Assembly: GCA_000729835.1 (NCBI GenBank)
Contig: JFHB01000128.1
Span: 1 to 64,000, forward strand
Length of the DNA: 64,000 nucleotides
Source of the DNA: Atkinsonella hypoxylon
Lineage: Eukaryota; Ascomycota; Sordariomycetes; Hypocreales; Clavicipitaceae
Direction of reading: 5' to 3'
A program made the translations under genes and the position numbers. The notes beneath the pieces were generated by a model, which was not told where the DNA came from, did no database searches, and saw nothing but the letters and a program-made list of their open reading frames with translations. The first letter of the stretch is position 1. Each line of letters starts with the position of its first letter. This document shows, piece after piece, positions 1 to 12,799 of this stretch.

Positions 1-1330
1 ATTTATTAAACTACTTATTAAATAGACCTCCTTTAGCCTCTATTTTAATCTAGTTAATCTTTTTATTTAACTTATTAATTTTAGCAATATAGAGGTTAAG
101 TTGCTTCTATATAGTATTACTACCTATAGAAGTATCCTTAAGGTAGGCTTTAATTATTTCTTTAGCGTTAAATTTATACTTTTTCTAAAGAAGACTATTA
201 CACTAGGTCTAGAACTATACCTTAGCTAATAGAATAAAGAGTAAGTCTATATAGCTAATACTAGCTAAAGCACCTACAATAGTGCTATTAATTCTACTAA
301 ATTTATTAAAGAAGTAAATAGTAAGTAACACTACCTATAATAGTAAACTAGTAGATAAATCTATAGTAATAGTTTCTTTACCTCTTTTTACTATATTGCT
401 ACTGTAGTATATAGTAGCTACTGCTTTTACCTATATCTTACCTCTTCTAGCTACTTTAGTGTTACCTATAGATACCTTAGCATCCTTACCTTTATATTGC
501 TAGTTTTAGCGCTTTACTTTATAGTTATTGTAAATTCTAAAGATATATATTACTATATTCTACTAAAGTAAGTAATATATATTATCTTTAAAGACCTTAA
601 TGCTAGTTTTATCTATTATACTGCCTTTAAGGGTAAATTTATAGGTATAAGTATAGATAGTATTTTCTATATTCTATACCTTTTCTTTAGCTCTATTAGT
701 GTAGTAATATTAACTATAGTTTTCTATAATAGGCTCTACATTAGTAATATTAATATTATCTTTAATTTCTATAGAAATAGTGCTAAGGATAAACTTATTA
801 ACTTTTAGGGTGCTTTTAGCACTTCTAGGCCTACTAAAAGTGCTATATAAGCAGTAGAAATTAAGCAATATAAGATAAGTTTTAATGTTATTTAGCTCTA
901 TAGCTACTATATTACCTTTATAGTTATATTCTTACTTCTTAAACTTAAAACCTTTACTTTTAGCGTTAAAACTATTATTATAATTAATATATATATTAGA
1001 AGTAATATATTCTTCTTTAGGTTTAAATAGTAGTAGTATTATAGCTTAAGTATAGTTACTATTGTTGTTCTCTTCTTAGAATAAGCTATTTAGGTTTACT
1101 AGAATTAATAATTCTAAACTACTAAAAAAAAAGAATAATAGTAGTAGATTTTCTATAAAAGGGATAGAAAAGGCTAAAAGTAGCTCTATAAAGGCTAGCT
1201 AGTTCTATAGGCTATAGAAATTTACTCTATAAGCAGTCTATTGCCCTTAGTGTAGTATTTTAGTATTTAACTATTAAAAGTAGCTAAATAATAGCTTAAG
1301 GGAATAGAAAGAGTAGTAGCTATAATAGTA
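1..1330 (-). pseudogene. Family A ORF3 (extra frame downstream of pol), partial
   Basis: A minus-strand frame lies downstream of the Gag-Pol frame and in a different register (codons start at positions equal to 1 modulo 3; Gag-Pol codons at 2 modulo 3). It is best read in copy A2, where stops occur roughly once per 20 codons, nearly all TAA or TAG as expected from lost Gln and Trp codons. Other frames there carry about twice as many. The product is rich in Lys, Asn and Ile with charged, helix-like stretches. I recognise no domain. The copy is cut by the window start, and the beginning of the frame near 1330 is a guess. It could be an accessory protein or a long 3' untranslated region that is open by chance; the first fits better. 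Confidence 0.5.
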
Positions 1331-1619
1331 TTAATAAATTTATAAAGACTTTATAATATATAAAGGTATAAAGAAAAGGTTATATAGTAGAAAGCGTAAA
1401 AATTTATAAAAGTAAAAGTAAATTTACAGGAAAAGTAGGTTAAAACAATAGTATATAGATTTATAGGTGTTTTCTTTTTAACCTTCTATAATTCTATAAT
1501 ATAAGTTAATTTTAATAGTTCTAATAATAATAAATAAGGAAATAAAGAAAGAGATACTAAGAGATTTAAATAATTTATTATATAATAAAGAAAATTAAGA
1601 CTTATAAGGAAAAGAGTTA

Positions 1620-4600
1620 GTAGTAGGCTTCTACTAGCTAATTTAGAGCTTTTTAGTAAGCTATATTACCCTTCTAATAACACTAATACTCTTCTTCTTA
1701 ATTTATAGAGTATTTCTATAGATATTTATTTATAATTTTAAAAGTATTAACTTTAAGCTTATCTTTAGCAATCTATTAATTGTCTTTAGTAAAGAACTCT
1801 TTCTATTGTATAAGGAATTCTAGATATAGCTTACTTAACTTACTGTAGAAACGTTAAATTTAATAGGTATAAATTTACTTAATTTCCTAATAGTCCTCTA
1901 TACTAGACCTTTCTATTGCAATTAGTAGTAGTAGTTGCTCTTTTTAGTTAAAAAGGTCTTTACTTTATTTTAGCTTCTAAAGGTAAGCTACTAATACTAC
2001 TAAGTGTATATATAAATCTAGTAGGAAATCTAGGTAAAACAACAATAAGCTTACTTTTATAAGAACCTTATATAGCTCTACCTATTAAGGAGACTATTTC
2101 TTTATTAGCTTTTCTAGAAGTATATATCCTTAGTGTAATTATAGGTAGACTATATTCTCTACTTTAATGTTAATAGGCTTATACTAGGCGTTATATTTAA
2201 TCTTACTTAAGGCATTTACTATACTAATAGCTATTTCTACCTCTTGCTAGTATAGCTTCTAAAGTATAGCTATATTGCTTATATTTATTCTATTACTAGA
2301 AATATTATCTAATTAGATTAAATTAACAACAGTAGTTAGTTAAAAACTATATATAAGTTTATTAGAGGAAATTTCTATACTAGCTACTACTGCATTATTA
2401 AGTTAGTGCTGTAGTGCTAGAAGTATTGTAGTTTATAGTGTATCTAGATTTATAACTATATAGTATTAAACAGCAATAATAACTATTTAATTCTTCTATT
2501 TAGCTGTTTTATCTATCTATAGGTAGTAAGCTATAGCTATAAGCAATTTACTTCTAATTTAGGTAAATATACTTCTTTAAATATTAGAAATAAACTTTAG
2601 ATCTTAGTTGCTTATAATCTACTTAAGAAGGCTTTAGTTTAATAAATATAGTATCTATAAAAGTAGTTCTACCTAAATTTCTACTATATATATTATATAC
2701 TTAAGTATAAGGATTATTTACTTACTAAATAGGCAATTTACTAGATATAGTAAGTTATAGAAGCTATATTTATCTTTTTACTATAGAGTGTTTATTAAGC
2801 TAACTTTAGGTATATTAATAATAAAATTAAGCGAAATTATATAGAAAAGAGTTAAAACTAACTCTAATAACCTTAATTTCTCTAGCAGCTTACTATAGTT
2901 AATTGCGTTTTCTTTATAGGTACAGCAGTAAGCAATATAGGCTTAAATCTACTTATATATCTATAGAAAGTAAACTACCTATAATTCTACTGCTATTCTA
3001 TAGGCGCTAAAATAGTTCTAATTATTATAGACTGTTTTAAGAATAGATTCTACAACCTTTATAGATATATATAGTTAGAATAGGCCTTTTCTATTATAAT
3101 AGTATAAAAGTCTATTGTCTTATAGAGTCTATCTATACAGTAGAATCCTTAGCCTTTATTATTAATTTTACTAATTCTACTTTTTACAAAAGTCCTTTAT
3201 ACCTTCTATAATTTTACTAAGCTTTAGATTAAAACTATAGCCTTAGATAATTTCCTTTTTTAAACCTTTATTTAATACTACTATAGCGCTATATTCTTTA
3301 GCGAAAAACGCACTTATATTAAGCTTATTAAATTTACTATTATAAGCCTCTTTTTAGTATAAAACTATAACTAGCAATCTAAAGAGTGTATTTAGCACTA
3401 TATTTAGCACTTCTAGTATATAGAAGACTCTTAGGTTAAATTATAACAAATAATTAGCTACTTTAGCTAATTTTAAGTTAGCTTTATCTAGATCTATTAT
3501 AGTAAGTAAGGTATATTTAATAATTCCCTTTACTAGTAAGTAGTTTATAATAATATTAATAGTATAGTAGTTAAATTAAACTATTTTCTATAGCTTTTAA
3601 ACACTTTATATAATTATAGCTACCTCTACTTTAGTTAATCTATAATGTTTCTTTAGGTTAAAAGTGTATCTTAAGAGAAAAAGAATTAGCTATAGCTAGT
3701 TACTTTTAATGTTTTTACTAGGTATACTATAACTATTCTATTTGCCTATAAGCTAAAAGATAAAGAGCTTAAATTCTTCCTTATAAGCATTAACTTTAAA
3801 GAATAAATACTTACTAAAGTTATAGTGCTATAGAATAGTATTTTTATTAAAGTATACTTTTACCTCTTTAAATACCTTTTCTTCCTTAAGTTTTAGTAAA
3901 AATATTACTTCTTAGGCTTTCTTTTAGTGTATTAGTTTAGGTAAACTATTAACTAAGCTTTTCTTATAAAGCTTTTACAGTAAAGTAGTCTTTTATTTCT
4001 ATAGTAAGTAAATTTATATATTAAACTATAGAATACTTTTCTATAAAAAGCTAGCTATACTAATAAAGGTCTTTAGATTTATAAAATCTACTAGAAACTT
4101 AAGTTTTTAAAAAGCTTTTAGCCTATTATTTATATTAGTAATTCTATTACTATTAACAATAAAACCTAATAGCTAAATAGCTAAATAGCTTATAAATAAC
4201 TTCTTTATAGCTATTATTAACTTATTTTTCTTTAGAATTAATAAGACTATATTAAGGTATATAAGGTAGTTCTTAGTAGAGTTAAAGAATATAATAATAT
4301 TATTAATATAGATTTATATAAAATATTAATGCTTTTAAAATAATTAGTTTATATACTATTAAGTAAAAGCTAGTGCATTCTTAAAGCCTATAAGCACTAT
4401 ATTTAATGCTTTTAATCTCTATTTTAATATTACTATTATATAAGATTAATATTCTTATTTTATAGAAAGCTAGTAAAAAAACCCTAATATATTAAAGAGC
4501 AAAAATATCTTCTTACTATATATATTTACTATAATATTTAATTAATCTAGTAAAGAGTATATATTTAGCATTACTATACTATTAAGTAGCCTTATATTAA

Positions 4601-7600
4601 CTATAACTTATTCTTTTCTTTTTGTTAAGGTTTTAATCTACACTATAAAGGCTAGGTAGGCTATAGCTACTAAGTTGTTTAAATATAATATCTTTCTACT
4701 TAAATATAGCTTATTATAAATCTTATTTAATTTAGCTTTATCTTTAGCTCTTAGTAGGTAGATTTAAATAGATTTTAGCTGCTTCTACTATCTATTTACT
4801 AGATTTACTCTTATATATTAGTCTTTAGGTATAGAAATAATACCTTTATTATAATAAATATTATATTTATCTATTAAGTTAATAAGCTTAGCTGCAATAT
4901 TTAGGTTTAAGTTTTCTACCTTAACCTTATATTTATTGTAGATATATAGTATATCTTTAGAATAAAAGATTCTATATATAGAGATACTATTATTAACTTT
5001 CTTAGGGTTAAATCTACTACTATTACCTTCTTTCTATATTTTATAATCTTCTATAAGCAATAAACTATTATTAGGTGCAATATTCTTAGAAAAATATATA
5101 TATAAATTAAATAGGTTTATAATTATATAGTTAGCCTTAAGCTCTTTATTATACTAAAGATAAGTAACCTTTTAATTTTTCTAGATTATAATAAATTTAT
5201 CTAAATAGTTATAGGCTACTATTTATTCCTAATTAGTTGTACTAAGTAATATATCTAGAATAAGGTTAGATTTTAAGTATATATAGTAAACAGTAGCCTT
5301 TTTATTAGCTAGTACCTCTTTCTATTTAACTAAAATATACTTCTACGATTTTAGCGGAATTATTATAGCTTATACTACTGTTACATTCTAATGTAGAATC
5401 TTTAAAATTAGCTAAAAGATACCTATTTCTATAACTATATTATAAATAGACCTAATAGTAGCTCTAGGGCAGATAAAATCGATTTTAACACTATAATTAT
5501 AGAGAAAGGTTAAACCTAGAAGAAGCTTTAGCCCTAAGTTACTTATTATATTAGCTATAACTATAAAATAGCTAGTTATAGGCACACTATATATAGATCT
5601 AGGAATATAGAAGTTAAATATAGCTATCTTAGAGATATAGAAGAATAATTACACTCTAGTAACTAGTTTTAGCTCTATTTTTGCCTATTTTACATTTTAA
5701 CTAAACTAAGTTAACTATACTTTATTAACTAGCACTAAAGAGGTTTTAGTATTTAAGTAGATTTAATATAATAGTCCTTTATTATAGAATTAAATAGAAA
5801 TCTTTAGAAAGGAATTTAACTTTAAAATACTAGATTTAATAAGCTATAGCCTTATAACTACTTTAACTACTTACTTTATTTAAATTCCTTATAAATTCTT
5901 TTAGTTTACCTCTATTTAAACCTTTTTCTTTTACTTTTTTTTACTTTTAGTAAAATAGGTTTTAATAAAGTTAAATTCTAGGCTAATTAGTAGTTCCTTA
6001 GTATTAACTATTTCTTTTTCTTTTATTAGCTAGTATTTATAGCTTTTAAGGTACTTTTTATAGTCTTTTTAGTTAGATTTATCTTTAAACATTATTATAT
6101 AGGTATATTCCTTATTATTCTATAGTAAGCTTTATTATTAAAAACATTAAAGCTACTAAAAATACTGTAGCTTTAGCTAATAATTCTAGCTAGCCTCTAA
6201 ATTCTAGTTTTACTAAGGTTAAAGCTATTGCTCTCTTAGCAGCTAATTTCTTTAGTTTTATAGTAAGTACTAAGAATAATTATTCTAGTAATTTTTATAG
6301 AATAAAGGTTAAAACTAAAATTAACTATTACTTTTATTCTAGTTTACTTAGTTACTTTAGGCTACTTTATTATTTTTAAAGTTCTTACTATTAAATTTAC
6401 TTTAAGTATAGTAGGCATTAGTACCTTTCTTATAGTTTTTTAATTTTTATTATTTTTCTAAATCCTTAAGGTATTTTTATAGATCCTTAACCTTATTATT
6501 TACTATAGTAATATATATAGATCTTAGGTCTTTTACTATTAAAATTAAGTATAGCTATTGTAATTCTAGATATAGCTTATAATAGAGTCTTAAAAGAAGC
6601 TAAAAATTAATAGTTTTACTATTTATATAGATATATTAGAATACTCTAGAGGTAAATTCCCTAAATAATTTTTCTTTAATTATATTTTACTCTATAAACT
6701 TAGCTAAATCTAGCTATATTATTGCATTCTAGATCTATATACTAAATTCTTTATAGATAGTAGTATAAATAGAGTTTAAACTGCTAAAAATAGCTATTTT
6801 TTTATAGTAATCTAGATGCTATTTATACTATATTAATATATTCCCTTTAAAGAGAGTTTAAAGCTTAATATAAATAGCTTCTTAGGCGTTAATTACACTA
6901 TAGCTACAGTAGTCTTTAACAGCTTAAATCTATAGCTCTATATTGTAGAAAATAGTATACTTTTCTTTATATAAAATTAGCTTATAGATATTTCTATTGT
7001 TAAAGGGTTTAAAGTAACTAATATTAGTAATTTTCTATATAGAATCTATTTATTCCTTAGGGGTTTAGAACTATATATTGCTTTAGTTATTCTATTTCTA
7101 ATGTAAATTTAGCCTTTTATCTACTAGATTTAGCTAGAGATTATTGTTTCTAATATAGCGTAATACCTATTAATTTATATACTAATATTTAAAGTTACTA
7201 AATGCTTAATCTTAGTCTTTTTTAGTATTTTAGCTCTTTTTAGCCTTACTGTTATAGTATTACTTTAATAGATTCTTTAGAAATTATAGTAGCTTTTATT
7301 CTTTTAGAAAAGTACTAAAGTGTTTAAGGTATCTCTATATTATATAGTTTCCTTTACTTAAGGGTTACTTTTAATCTTACTTTTAGTTCTAGTTATCTTT
7401 TAGAGGTAAGTAAGAATTAAAAGCCCTTTATCTATAATCCTTAAGCTAAAAGCCTTATTAGGTATAGTATTATCTATTATATTTATCCTAAGGCTTAGGT
7501 ATAGTCTTTATCTTTTAGGCTAAGTATTATTGCTTTACCTAAAGAGTAATAATTTTATTATTTAATTCTCTCTATAATTTACTAATTTTATTAATTAATT

Positions 7601-8318
7601 CTCTCTTAATTTTACTAATTTACCTATTAATTTCTATAGAAAAACCTATAAGCTATTTTAGTAAAGAGTTCTCTTTTTTAAGTAGATTTACTACTTTCTT
7701 TACTTTATACTTTAGCTTAAGGGTATAAAACCTTTAGTAAGCCTATAAAAGTAGTAAGATTTTAGCTAGTTCTTTAATTAGTAAGTTCTTTTTAGTAGTT
7801 TAAGGTATATTTAATAGATCTAGGTCTTTAGTAAGTAGTATAAATCTAGATCTCTATACTTACTTTCCTTTAATATCTTAAGTAGAACTAGCACTAGCTT
7901 TATAAATAGTGTCTTTTAAGCTATTAAATCTAGATAATCTAGCCTTAGCTTTTTCTTTTAGTATTACTATTAGTAAATCTATAAGGAGTTTAGTAGATTT
8001 AGCCTTATTAATAATTCTATTAACCTACCTCTATACCTACTATACTATAGAAGTATTAATAGTATTTTAGTAAAAAGGTAGTTCTACTAGCTTAAGTTAA
8101 TTATATAATTTAAGCTGTTTATTAATAAATTTATAGTAAGTAAGATAAAGTAGTAAGCTTCTTTTCTCTTAAGGCATAAGATCCCTTTTTTAAATCTAGA
8201 AATCTAGATTTTAGCAGTAAAATTTATAGAATTAATATATAGTTTTAAGTTCTTTATTAGTAAAAGAAATATAATTTCTTCTACTAAGCTTCTTCTAAAG
8301 TTACTCTATCTTAAATAT
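1620..8318 (-). pseudogene. Family A Gag-Pol polyprotein, RIP-inactivated
   Basis: The frame starts at 8318, where the ATG has become ATA; the same site in copy A2 (55286) is still ATG. It stays in one register for ~2.2 kb codons' worth of sequence, with only TAA/TAG interruptions. In order on the minus strand: Gag; a Gln-rich linker (~6250-6450); a pepsin-like protease, best preserved in A2; reverse transcriptase with the YIDD box near 4300 mutated to YINN; RNase H; an integrase core with the end motif resembling H-L-Q-T-D-G around 2500-2540; and a chromodomain at ~1760-1830 whose Trp-Lys-Gly-Phe core reads stop-Lys-Gly-Phe. The order PR-RT-RH-IN with a C-terminal chromodomain defines a Ty3/Gypsy chromovirus. 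The 3' end is approximate. The frame cannot make an active enzyme. Confidence 0.8.
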
Positions 8319-8380
8319 TACAATTTTAGCTTTTTAAGCTTAAGAAGAGTTAGTAATAATTAGAAGCAATTACTACTACT

Positions 8381-8623
8381 TATTACAGTAGAATTTAATA
8401 TAGGTTTATTAGAAGTAACAATAGGTTGTTAGATTTAATAGGTTATATAAAGATTTATAAGAGAAGTTATAAGAGTTGCTGTAGGGAGCATCTAGTAATA
8501 GTGTTCTAGTAAATAATAGTTAATTGTTCAATCTAACTACCTAAGTGTTGCTTCTAACTACTTATATATAATTGCGGTTACGTGCACTAGTGACCTGCGG
8601 GTCTGTAGGATTATCCCGTAACA
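8381..8623 (-). repeat. LTR of family A (5' LTR of A1)
   Basis: This 243 bp sequence matches the LTRs at 55349-55601 and 57291-57533. The outer termini in an unmutated copy are TGTTACGG and CCGTAACA. Here the half next to the internal region is RIP-mutated (TGTTACGG has become TATTACAG), while the outer ~60 bases retain TpG and CpG words such as TGCGGTTACGTG and CCCGTAACA. Bases 8319-8380 between the LTR and the ATA start hold the short leader and presumably the primer site, which I cannot identify. Confidence 0.85.
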
Positions 8624-8679
8624 CTTATTCTATATTCTATATATAAGTGAAGTTACGCAAAATTATTCTAGATAATATT

Positions 8680-10740
8680 AAATCCTATAAATTAATCTTA
8701 TATAATAAAGCTAATTTATTAAATCTATATAGTACATTCTTTATATAAGATTATTCTATATAGTGTTAAAAGCATTAAAAATTAATCTATATTAAAGTAA
8801 ATTTTCTATTAAATCCCTTTAGTGTATTTCTCTATATATATACAGCTTATTCTAATCCTTAAGCATTAGTAATAGCAGTAAATTGTTAGTTAGTTATAGT
8901 AAGCTGTTAGTTCTCTCTAGAAAGTAAAGCTAAAGAATGTTTCTAGTAGCTTTAAAGAGAGTTTTGCCTAGAAGGCGCTAGTCTTATGCTTAATAGGTAT
9001 TTCTATTAGTTTACCTATAGCTAGCCTTTTAGTTAGCGTTTTTACCTTAGTTAGCGTTAGCTTTACTGCAGAAGATATCTTTTATAAAATTAATAGAGAG
9101 AAATATATTAAAGATAGGTTAATTAGAATAAACTAAGCACTTCTTCTACGTTAAATAGTGCTAAATCTATTACTAAAGAGGCTTTATATAGCAATAGGCT
9201 AGTTAGCTAAGTATTCTAAGAAGTTTACATAAATATAGTTAATTTTGTGTTATAAGCGTCTATTTTCTACCTATAGTATATTAATATTGCTAGCAACCTT
9301 TAGTAAGGTTTTATTTTTATTAATAACGTTATTAATACCTTTATTAAATTAACTTATACTATTTAGTTAGTTATATATACTGCAGATAGTAGTTTATAAT
9401 TTATTAAACTGCTTATTAAATAGACCTCCTTTAGCCTTTATTTTAACTTAGTTAATCTTTTTATTTAACTTATTAATTTTAGTAATATAGAGGTTAAGTT
9501 ACTTCTATATAGCGTTATTACCTATAGGAATATCCTTAAGGTAGGCTTTAATTATTTCCTTAGCGTTAGATTTACACTTCTTCTAAAGGAGACTATTACA
9601 CTAGCTTTAGAATTGCACCTTAGCTAATAGAATAAAGAGTAAGTTTATACAGCTAATGCTAGCTAAAGCACCTACAATAGTGCTGTTAATTCTACTAAAT
9701 TTATTAAAGAAGTAGATAGTAAGCAATACTACCTATAACAGTAGACTAGTAGATAAATCTATAGTAATAGTTTCCTTATCTCTTTTTACTATATTGCTAC
9801 TATAGTATATAGTAGCTACTGCTTTTACCTATATCTTACCTCTTCTAGCTACTCTAGCGTTATCTATAGATACCTTAGTATCTTTACCTTTATATTGCTA
9901 GTTCTAGCGCTTTACTTTATAGTTATTGTAAATTCTAAAGATATATATTACTATATTCTGCTAGAGTAAGTAATATATATTATCTTTAAAGACCTTAATG
10001 CTAGTTTTATTTATTATACTGCCTTTAAGGGCAAATTTATAGGTATAAGTGTAAATAGTATTTTCTATATTCTATACCTTTTCTTTAGCTCTATTAATGT
10101 AGTAATACTAACTATAGTTTTCTATAATAGGCTCTACATTAGTAATATTAATATTATCTTTAATTTCTATAGAAATAGTGCTAAAGATAAACTTATTAAC
10201 TTTTAGGGTGCTCTTAGCACTTCTAGGCCTACTAAAAGTGCTATATAGGCAGCAGAAATTAAGTAATATAAGATAAGTTTTAATGTTATTTAGCTCTATA
10301 GCTACTATATTACCTTTATAGTTATATTTCTACTTCTTAAACTTAGAACCTTTACTCTTAGCGTTAGAACTATTATTATAATTAATATATACATTAGAAG
10401 CAATATATTCTTCTTTAGATTTAAATAGTAGTAGTATTATAGCTTAAGTGTAGTTACTATTATTATTCTCTTTTTAGAATAAGCTATTTAGGTTTACTAG
10501 AATTAATAATTCTAAACTACTAAAAGAAAAGAATAATAGTAGTAGATTTTCTATAGAAGGGACAAAAGGGGCTAAAAGTAGCTCTATAGAGGCTAGTTAG
10601 TTCTATAGGCTATAGAAATTTACTCTATAGGCAGTTTATTGCCCTTAGTGTAGTATTTTAGTGTTTAACTGTTAAAAGTAGCTAAATAATAGCCTAGAGG
10701 GATAGAAAGAGCAGTAGCTATAATAGTATTAATAAATTTA
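8680..10740 (-). pseudogene. Family A ORF3, most complete copy
   Basis: This is the clearest copy of the extra frame of family A. It runs for over 600 codons on the minus strand with about 28 in-frame stops, nearly all TAA/TAG, and no visible frameshift. That density is what a real frame would show after its Gln and Trp codons were lost. The middle is Lys/Asn/Ile-rich. Around 9250-9350 there is a heptad-like stretch with Asn, Leu and Glu that could be a coiled coil. Leu-rich patches look hydrophobic, but RIP turns Pro CCA and Ser TCA into Leu codons, so I do not call membrane segments. I recognise no family. It lies in the same orientation as gag-pol, so it could be expressed from a spliced or downstream-initiated transcript. 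Confidence 0.55.
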
Positions 10741-10750
10741 TAAAGACTTT

Positions 10751-11456
10751 ATAATTGTTAAAAATAAGCTACCCTGTATAGCCTATTTTTATGCCTACTA
10801 GTTGCTCTATTACGTGACCCTCATAAGGTCTTGTTACGTTGATTTTTGGTAGAGATATCGCTGTTACTAGATGCAAAACATCTAGAATCGACTAAGGCAA
10901 AGTTGCCTAACCTATAGTTAACTTTAACTGCGATTTTCTCTACAACTAGCAATAGTAGAAATTCAAGAAGTATACCATTCAAAAGCTAAGAATTAGGGCT
11001 ATCTAATAGTATAATTGTTGGATAGAGTTACTTATAAGGGTTGCTTATTATTAGTGGAATTTGTTAAATTGTGCATATAGACGTCTCGTTTATATAGCTG
11101 TAAGTCGATTTTTTTGTTTTTATATAGTAAATCTTTTTGCGGAAATTATAAAGTAGCCTACAAGCCCCTTCTAGCGACTACAGCCTATTGATATAGTTAG
11201 AGGGTCTATAAGGGACTAGAAAGATTTAAGATCCTACTCTCACTTGTTCGTTACAGCGCTCTTAATATAAGATACCACTATTATTATAGTTATCTACTGC
11301 CTCTACGTGATCTATACTATACACTACAGCTTGATTTAGGCCGCTGCTGCTTCTACTACGTGATAATTGCTAGGAGCAATTACAGGTGCTAAATCTAAGA
11401 GACCACTACCCTCTTAGATATCTAGTCCTGTAATCCCTATTATTTTCAAAAATAAT
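10751..11456 (+). repeat. Solo LTR of Copia family C with TSD
   Basis: The LTR occupies 10756-11451 (696 bp). It begins TGTTAAAAATAAGC and ends in CTATTATTTTCAAAA. Perfect 5 bp duplications ATAAT flank it at 10751-10755 and 11452-11456. The interrupted A2 sequence joins cleanly when compared with A1 near 1350. It matches both LTRs of the full Copia at 26446-34305. The internal region was lost by LTR-LTR recombination. The small reverse-strand frame inside this LTR is not a gene. Confidence 0.9.
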
Positions 11457-11649
11457 GTATAAAGGTATAAGGAAAAGGTTATATAGTAAAAAGCATAAAA
11501 ATTCGCAAAAGTAAAGGTAAATTTATAGGAAAAGTAAGTTAAAACAACAGTATATAGATTTATAGGTGTTTTCCTCCTAACCTCTTATAATTCTATAATA
11601 TAGGTTAATTTTAATAGTTCTAATAATAATAAATAAAGAAATAAAGAAA

Positions 11650-12799
11650 GAGATACTAAGGGATTTAAATAATCTATTATATAATAAAGGAAATTAAGAC
11701 TTATAAAGAAAAGAGTTAGTAGTAAGCTTCTACTAGCTAATTTAGGGCTTTCTAGTAGGCTATATTACTCTTTTAATAACGCTAATACTCTTCTTCCTAA
11801 TTTATAAAGTGTTTCTATAGATATTTATTTATAATTTTAGAAGTATTAACTTTAAGCTTATTTTTAGTAATCTATTAGTTGTCTTTAGCAGAGAACCCTT
11901 TCTATTGTATAAGGAATTCTAGATATAGCTTACTTAACTTACTGCAGGAACGCTAGATTTAATAAGTATAAATTTGCTTAATTTCCTAATAGTCCTTTAT
12001 ACTAAACCTTTCTATTGTAATTAGCAGTAGCAGTTGCTCTTTCTAGTTAAAAGGGTCTTTACTTTATCTTAACTTCTAAAGGTAAGCTACTAATACTATT
12101 AGGTATATATATAAATCCAGTAGAAAATCTAGGTAAAACAATAATAAGCTTACTTTTATAAGAACCTTATATAGCCTTACTTATTAAAGAAACTATTTCT
12201 TTTTTAGCTTTTCTAGAAGTATATATCCTTAGTGTAATTATAGATAAACTATATTCTTTACTTTAATGTTAATAGGCTTATATTAGGTGTTATATTTAAT
12301 CTTGCTTAAGGCATTTACTATACTAATAGCTATTTCTGCCTCTTACTAGTATAGCTTCTAAAGCATAGCTATATTGCTTATATCTATTCTATTGCTAAGA
12401 ACGTTATCTAATTAGATTAGATTAACAACAGTAGCTAGTTAGAAACTATATACAAGTTCGTTAAAGGAAATCCCTATACTAGCTGCTACTGTATTATTAA
12501 GTTAGTGCTATAGTGCTAGAAGTATTGCAGTCTATAGTATATCTAGATTTATAACTATATAGTATTAAACAGCAATAATAACTATTTAATTCTTCTATTT
12601 AGCTGTTCTATTTGTTTATAGGTAGTAAGCTATAGCTATAAGTAATTTACTTCTAATTTAGGTAAATATACTTCTCTAAATATTAGAAATAAACTTTAGG
12701 TCTTAGTTGCTTATAATCTGCTTAGGAAGGCCTTAGTCTAATAAATACAGCATTTATAAGAGCAGTTCTACCTAAATTTCTACTGTATATATTGTATAC
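11650..12799 (-). pseudogene. Family A integrase C-terminal part and chromodomain (A2), fragment
   Basis: This is the C-terminal end of the A2 Gag-Pol frame. Reading minus from 12799 it covers the last part of the integrase core, with a degraded H-L-Q-T-D-G-type motif near 12600-12640, then the post-integrase region and the chromodomain around 11870-11935. There the segment Gln-stop-Lys-Gly-Phe-Ser-Ala-Lys-Asp-Asn resembles the chromodomain core W-K-G-F-x-x-x-D-N-T-W. The upstream part is separated by the D/B1/Copia block and resumes at 34306. It is not functional. Confidence 0.65.

Larger units (their letters stand above)
1..8623 (-). mobile_element. Gypsy chromovirus A, copy A1 (left end outside window)
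   Basis: This is the longest uninterrupted copy of family A. On the minus strand it reads 5' LTR (8381-8623), a short leader, one Gag-Pol frame, then a 3' extension with a further frame that runs off the window start. Its left (3') LTR is not in the window. The bases right of its LTR, 8624 onward, match an internal point of family A seen again at 57843. The simplest reading is therefore that A1 is inserted into A2, with CTTAT (8624-8628) as one half of its target-site duplication. Using copy A5 to fill the missing end, the full element is about 9.95 kb. RIP is heavy throughout except in the outer half of the LTR. Confidence 0.85.
8624..12799 (-). mobile_element. Gypsy chromovirus A, copy A2, left (3') part
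   Basis: It is collinear with A1 1-2700 and A5 57843-60864. It covers the 3' end of the element: ORF3, the chromodomain and part of the integrase. A solo Copia LTR interrupts it at 10756-11451. Its own left LTR is not seen, presumably displaced to the left of A1. It stops exactly at the D element (12800). Its middle part resumes at 34306 and its right part at 54374. The A sequence equivalent to A1 2701-3531 (831 bases) is absent, lost in the deletion that also truncated D and B1. Confidence 0.8.

Noticed and set aside
1..8380. AT-rich mitochondrial DNA
   Set aside because: The content is LTR retrotransposons with nuclear-type RIP, and no mitochondrial genes are present.
8381..8623. A1 and A2 sharing one LTR through unequal recombination
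   Set aside because: After the LTR the sequence starts at an internal point of A (equivalent to 57843) and not at the internal end next to an LTR, so simple insertion of A1 into A2 explains it better.
8680..10740. Transmembrane or envelope-like segments in ORF3
   Set aside because: Leu-rich runs can be produced by RIP (Pro CCA to CTA, Ser TCA to TTA), so hydrophobicity in the mutated sequence is not evidence.
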